From Moritella sp. (GTDB lineage: Bacteria > Pseudomonadota > Gammaproteobacteria > Enterobacterales > Moritellaceae), in contig NZ_JABSQR010000006.1 of assembly GCF_013215705.1 (NCBI RefSeq), forward strand, positions 186,001 through 250,000: 64,000 bases of DNA, read 5' to 3'. Below are positions 60,179 through 64,000 of the stretch, piece after piece (positions within the stretch are counted from its first letter, which is position 1; each line of letters begins with the position of its first letter). The notes below the pieces were generated by a model that was given only the letters and a program-made list of their open reading frames with translations, searched no databases and was not told where the DNA came from. Position numbers and translations under genes: made by a program.

Positions 60179-60495
60179 ATTGTCTTTCCATACTCTTATT
60201 AAAGTCCACAGATAGCAGCAAAAATAACACCACAATCTGAACAAGGCGCGAAATATAACATATAAAACCAATAAATTACTAATCAACAGGCGTTAAAATT
60301 ATCGAACTAACAATTATGACCCTAATTAGATACATATTTGAAAAATAATCACTGCATTTTGCATAAAATATTTTATACCATTTCTGTTTTCGGTCTTTTT
60401 ACGTGATCTATCACTCAAATATATGACTAAATATGACCAAGGGCATGAAAAAAATGCTATAGAGAAAGGGTAACTATCATTACAAAGGTGATCCC
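60179..60495. other. 317-base divergent regulatory region symporter / DUF3545
   Basis: AT-rich; carries promoters for both genes. No operator recognised. A 76-codon frame here on the minus strand is not credible (see rejected list). Confidence 0.5.
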
Positions 60496-60663
60496 ATGGA
60501 AGGAATAAATCAAGTGTCGATAGAAAATACAAAAAAAGAAGCAAAATCAATGTCAAAACGAAAGTGGCGTGAAATTGAAGCGATTAAGGATAAGCTCATT
60601 TTAGAAAAAGAAATGGACGGTTATAATGATCCTTTAAGTTATTACTCTGATCTTATTGCTTAA
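60496..60663 (+). CDS. DUF3545 small protein
   Basis: 55 residues. The core SKRKWREIEAIKDKLILEKE is typical of DUF3545, small basic/acidic helical proteins found in Vibrio and Shewanella. AAGGTG precedes the ATG and a terminator follows the stop, so it is a clear single transcription unit. Function unknown. Confidence 0.8.
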   Translation: MEGINQVSIENTKKEAKSMSKRKWREIEAIKDKLILEKEMDGYNDPLSYYSDLIA

Positions 60664-60664
60664 T

Positions 60665-60692
60665 AAAAAGCCGCATTGAATGCGGCTTTTTT
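60665..60692 (+). terminator. Terminator of DUF3545 gene
   Basis: AAAAGCCGCATT pairs with AATGCGGCTTTT followed by TT. Confidence 0.88.
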
Positions 60693-60731
60693 AATACGAG
60701 TGATACCTATACAACAGCAAGGTTTTACCCT

Positions 60732-61313
60732 TTATACTAAGCAGAGATCCTCTTTTGCCTCACCAATAAATCCAGCGGTAACGATTCGCTGTATTAATTG
60801 CTCATAGGCATCATTAAACACAACAATGGGTTGTATATCTTGCAAATCGCCATTTTTCCACAAATGCTCAATATGACACCAATCATCTGGGGTGAATTTC
60901 TCAACCATTAGTGGCATGACCACATTGGTTTCATATTGAATATGGGCACGTTGTTTGTCTACAAACCCGCGCAACTGTACTGCAAGTGCATCAAATGGCA
61001 TAACAGAATCCAGTTGGATCATATGTAATGAATGTGAAAGTTCACGGCTAAGGAAGTTTAAGCTTTGGTGTTCACTGGCGAGACGGTTCGGCATATCATC
61101 ATCTTCAACATAATGCTCAAGATAATACGAATAGATCAAATCTTCTTTCGGATGATGGTAACGGTCAATGTAGTTACGTAAATAATTTACAATATCATCC
61201 ATTAATTTAAAATTAACACCCTGCTGTTCAGATTCGAGTTCAGCTAACTGCTCAGTTAATACATTTAATAGTAACTCTACTTGTGCATGATCTTTTGTTA
61301 TGAGAGATAACAT
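60732..61313 (-). CDS. Hemerythrin-domain protein
   Basis: Four-helix non-haem di-iron protein of 193 residues. Metal ligands are visible in TKDHAQVE near 8, RYHHPKEDLIY near 52, NRLASEHQSL near 78 and RAHIQYETNVVMPLM near 122. Roles in the family include oxygen or NO sensing and iron-sulfur repair (YtfE-like); which applies here is unknown. Confidence 0.85.
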   Translation of the reverse strand: MLSLITKDHAQVELLLNVLTEQLAELESEQQGVNFKLMDDIVNYLRNYIDRYHHPKEDLIYSYYLEHYVEDDDMPNRLASEHQSLNFLSRELSHSLHMIQLDSVMPFDALAVQLRGFVDKQRAHIQYETNVVMPLMVEKFTPDDWCHIEHLWKNGDLQDIQPIVVFNDAYEQLIQRIVTAGFIGEAKEDLCLV

Positions 61314-61442
61314 ATAAACTCCAATTTAAAATTATCTCCCAACACAATATACCCATATAGTGTTAGTTACTTTGATCGAGTTCAATTTACACTTATAAAG
61401 GTATAATTACAAAAGGTGTCATTATCTTCAGTTCGGCCGATA

Positions 61443-62123
61443 TTATATTAGCCGCTCAACAATACTCACTTGCCAATTGATGGGTGTTTGTTGGCGTATT
61501 TGTAAACGGCTATTAATAGCAGAAAAATGTTGGCAACCAAAGAAACCACGACTTGCAGACAAAGGGGATGGATGCACTCCCTCTAAAACGTGATGCCGGC
61601 TGCGATCAATATGGCGGCCTTTTTTCTTGGCGTGATTTCCCCATAACACAAAAATAATCTCTTCTTCCTGCTGGTTTAACTGTTCAACGACATGATCAGT
61701 GAATGTCTCCCAACCCGATTTGGCATGGGAATGGGCTTTTGCTTTTTCTACCGTTAGCACTGTATTTAACATTAAAATACCCTGTTGTGCCCACTCGATT
61801 AAATAACCGTGATCAGGCGCTGCAAAGCCATCAATATCGGTACTCAGTTCTTTATATATATTACGTAATGAAGGTGGGATCTTAATACCCGGCAATACTG
61901 AGAAACATAAACCATGCGCTTGCTCTGGTCCGTGGTACGGGTCTTGCCCTAAGATCACCACTTTGACATCTTTTAACGGCGTTAATGAAAACGCTTGAAA
62001 TACATCAGCCTCTTTAGGAAAAATGACTTTTCCTGCAGCTCTTTCAGCAGTGATAAAGTTTTGTAATTCTAAATAATACGGTTGTTGCTGCTCGTGCAAC
62101 AAAAATTCTGACCAAGTTTTCAT
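61443..62123 (-). CDS. ung: Uracil-DNA glycosylase
   Basis: Removes uracil from DNA. Catalytic Asp in [20 protein letters not shown] near 58, and [20 protein letters not shown] near 178 with the catalytic His and the DNA-intercalating loop. 226 residues. Next to nfo, which acts next on the abasic site. Confidence 0.96.
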   Translation of the reverse strand: MKTWSEFLLHEQQQPYYLELQNFITAERAAGKVIFPKEADVFQAFSLTPLKDVKVVILGQDPYHGPEQAHGLCFSVLPGIKIPPSLRNIYKELSTDIDGFAAPDHGYLIEWAQQGILMLNTVLTVEKAKAHSHAKSGWETFTDHVVEQLNQQEEEIIFVLWGNHAKKKGRHIDRSRHHVLEGVHPSPLSASRGFFGCQHFSAINSRLQIRQQTPINWQVSIVERLI

Positions 62124-62244
62124 TTATAAACCCTCAAGATTAGCATTGCCAAAAACCTAATTTTATCGTAAAAAGTTCCCTTTAAAACTGTTTTGTCGTT
62201 AAATTGACTAAAAATGATGAATACTCAACGTAAGGGAGCAAAAA

Positions 62245-63093
62245 ATGACTAAGTTTATTGGTGCGCACGTATCGGCAGCAGGCGGTGTGTGGAATGCCCC
62301 TAAAAACGCCCACGATTTAGGCGCAACCGCATTTGCGCTATTTACCAAGAACCAACGCCGTTGGGATGCAAAAGCACTAAGCCCAGATGATATTCGTAAG
62401 TTTAAAGCCAATTGTAAACGCTACAATTTTACCTCAGCACAAATTTTGCCCCATGATTCTTACTTGATTAACCTTGGCCATCCAGAAGCGGCAGCATTAG
62501 ACAAATCACGTAATGCCTTTTTTGATGAAATGCACCGTTGTGAACAATTAGGTTTAACTCTACTTAATTTCCACCCGGGCAGTCACCTAAAAAAGATATC
62601 AGAATCAGAAAGTCTAAAGCTGGTAGCCGAATCAATTAACCTGGCGTTGGAAAAATCAACGTCAGTCAAAGCCGTCATTGAAAACACCGCAGGTCAAGGT
62701 ACTAACTTAGGTTACCGTTTTGAGCATCTTGCCGAGATCATTGAACAAGTAGAAGATAAGAGCCGTGTTGGTGTATGTATCGATACCTGCCACACCTTTG
62801 TGGCAGGATATGATTTACGTACTTTCGCAGCCTGTGAACAAACCTTTCATAATTTTGCCAGCATTGTCGGCTTTGAGTACCTCGCAGGTATGCATATTAA
62901 TGACAGTAAAGTCGACCTCGGTACAAAAGTTGATCGCCATCACAGCTTAGGGCAAGGTTTTATTGGCGAAGATGCCTTTAAATTTATCATGCAGGATGAA
63001 CGCTTTAATGGTATACCTATGGTATTGGAAACAATAGACGATACTATTTGGGCTGATGAAATTGCTTGGTTACAGCAGTTAGCCGTTAAATAA
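62245..63093 (+). CDS. nfo: Endonuclease IV
   Basis: Abasic-site endonuclease with three Zn ions. [20 protein letters not shown] at the N-terminus, [11 protein letters not shown] near 107, [14 protein letters not shown] near 174, and [20 protein letters not shown] near 208. 282 residues. Divergent from ung. Confidence 0.95.
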   Translation: MTKFIGAHVSAAGGVWNAPKNAHDLGATAFALFTKNQRRWDAKALSPDDIRKFKANCKRYNFTSAQILPHDSYLINLGHPEAAALDKSRNAFFDEMHRCEQLGLTLLNFHPGSHLKKISESESLKLVAESINLALEKSTSVKAVIENTAGQGTNLGYRFEHLAEIIEQVEDKSRVGVCIDTCHTFVAGYDLRTFAACEQTFHNFASIVGFEYLAGMHINDSKVDLGTKVDRHHSLGQGFIGEDAFKFIMQDERFNGIPMVLETIDDTIWADEIAWLQQLAVK

Positions 63094-63117
63094 GTAAGCT
63101 ATATCAATAATTGAAAA

Positions 63118-63146
63118 AGCCCAAACACGCAGAGTCGAGTTTGGGT
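63118..63146 (+). terminator. Weak hairpin after nfo
   Basis: GCCCAAAC pairs with GTTTGGG(T), without a T-run. A second small stem (ATCAAC/GTTGAT at 63159-63177) precedes the MetF-like gene. Confidence 0.4.
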
Positions 63147-63195
63147 ATTAAAAGGATCATCAACGAGGATTGTTGATAATAAAAAGGGATGTAAT

Positions 63196-63939
63196 TTGAA
63201 ATACTCGATAGAGCTTGTACCCCGTTCATGGGAAACCTTAAATACTGAAGCCGAAGAAGTTAGCCAATTTAGCCAAATTAATACGCTAAATATTCCCGAC
63301 TTACTGCGCTTTGATGTTCGTAGCTGGGATGCTTGCGATCGCCTACAAGATAAATTCGATGAAGTGATCCCTCATCTTCGCGCTATCGATTTTGACCTGA
63401 AAAACGGCTTTCCATTAACCGATTTTTTCCGTCATAGTAAGATCAATTCAGTACTTGTCGTCGAAGGCGATCCGCCGCAAGATATTTCACACCGAACCTA
63501 TCGCAATACCTCATGTGAACTGATCCGTATTATCAAAAAAGAACTGCCTTATATGAAAGTATACGCCGCGATCGATCAATATCGAACCAGCATGCGTAAA
63601 GAGCTCGATTATATTCACGATAAACTTGATGCGGGTGTTGATGGCTTTTTCACGCAACCATTTTTTGATTTAAAATTTCTCGATGTATACATGGATATGC
63701 TGCAAGGTACGGAAGTATTTTGGGGCCTGAGTCCGATCCACAGCGAAACCAGTAAATCGTACTGGGAAAATAAAAACGATGTGGTTTTTCCAAGTGATTT
63801 CGAACCGACAAAAGAATGGAATATTAAGTTTGGCCGGGCCATGATCAAAAAGGTGCAAGCCAAAGATGATAATGTCTACTTCATGCCAATCAGAGCCAAC
63901 GCCAGTGAATACCTAAGTAAATTACTCGCCGAAGATTAA
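63196..63939 (+). CDS. MetF-like (methylenetetrahydrofolate reductase fold) protein
   Basis: 247 residues with TIM-barrel features of MetF: YSIELVPR at the start (MetF: IEFFPP), VVEGDPPQ near 92 (MetF: LRGDPP), and GVDGFFTQPFFDLKFLD near 147 (MetF: iTQ-fFD). It is shorter than MetF (about 296), and the PEgH segment after the GDPP region is replaced by AAIDQYRTS. So it is a MetF relative whose substrate may differ. Starts with TTG, GGGA 6 bases upstream. Follows nfo on the same strand. Confidence 0.7.
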   Translation: MKYSIELVPRSWETLNTEAEEVSQFSQINTLNIPDLLRFDVRSWDACDRLQDKFDEVIPHLRAIDFDLKNGFPLTDFFRHSKINSVLVVEGDPPQDISHRTYRNTSCELIRIIKKELPYMKVYAAIDQYRTSMRKELDYIHDKLDAGVDGFFTQPFFDLKFLDVYMDMLQGTEVFWGLSPIHSETSKSYWENKNDVVFPSDFEPTKEWNIKFGRAMIKKVQAKDDNVYFMPIRANASEYLSKLLAED

Positions 63940-63972
63940 TCTGATGACAGTGTCATCATAACAACATCAATA

Positions 63973-64000
63973 AACCACTTTTAACAACATCTAAGTGGTT
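63973..64000 (+). terminator. Hairpin at the right edge, probably terminator of the MetF-like gene
   Basis: AACCACTT pairs with AAGTGGTT at the last base. Any T-run lies outside the window. Confidence 0.45.

Noticed and set aside
60326-60556. 76-codon minus-strand frame
   Set aside because: Overlaps the DUF3545 start and the promoter region; Phe/Leu-rich composition is typical of AT-rich antisense DNA.

Overview
The window looks like a chromosomal segment of a cold-adapted or marine gammaproteobacterium from the Alteromonadales/Vibrionales range; Moritella-like is my best guess, by inference only. The reasons are AT-rich DNA, many gene pairs in the same order as in Escherichia coli and Vibrio, and several families typical of marine gammaproteobacteria (DUF2066, DUF2069, DUF3545, DUF5062, TIGR03503). 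I see no rRNA, tRNA, CRISPR array, integrase or intact insertion sequence.

Layout. 1-9 kb: formate dehydrogenase accessory gene fdhD with a coupled HTH/ligand-binding regulator, a YiaY-type alcohol dehydrogenase, a 3-hydroxyisobutyryl-CoA hydrolase, yjdM, a YebC-family gene, then bepA-arsC-DUF2069. 9-14 kb: hda, a DUF2066 gene and upp, divergent from purM-purN. 14-20 kb: yafJ-gmhA divergent from fadE, which has a clear FadR-type operator, then pepB. 20-26 kb: an accessory island. 26-32 kb: the complete isc operon (iscR-S-U-A-hscB-hscA-fdx-iscX) behind two abutting IscR boxes, then trmJ divergent from suhB. 34-42 kb: a lipoprotein alpha/beta hydrolase, a patatin, small DUF genes, fadH with a divergent AraC-type regulator, a short DTW protein, msrC and a flavodoxin. 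42-52 kb: a long envelope, translation and isoprenoid run (ndk, rlmN-pilF-rodZ-ispG-hisS-yfgM-bamB-der). 52-64 kb: a TIGR03503 gene, dnaQ, yafS, gloB-mltD, a chalcone-isomerase-like gene, an alanine symporter, DUF3545, hemerythrin, ung, nfo and a MetF-like gene.

The accessory island is the least ordinary part. In E. coli pepB directly follows iscX; here about 6 kb separates them. The island holds (a) a compact, GC-richer, same-strand module: a P-loop ATPase with a C-terminal membrane hairpin, a small membrane protein, an exported protein that may continue into the next reading frame by a +1 shift, and a YdjM-type membrane hydrolase; (b) a Sel1-repeat protein; (c) a lipoprotein; and (d) several families of non-coding repeats, including a near-200-bp GC-rich tandem duplication. 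No function for the module is recognised.

A second unusual point is in a core gene: the SuhB homologue keeps the inositol monophosphatase fold but has changed most of the metal-binding positions (67 E to K, 87 D to N, 212 D to E by E. coli numbering). It may keep only the ribosomal-RNA antitermination role known for SuhB.
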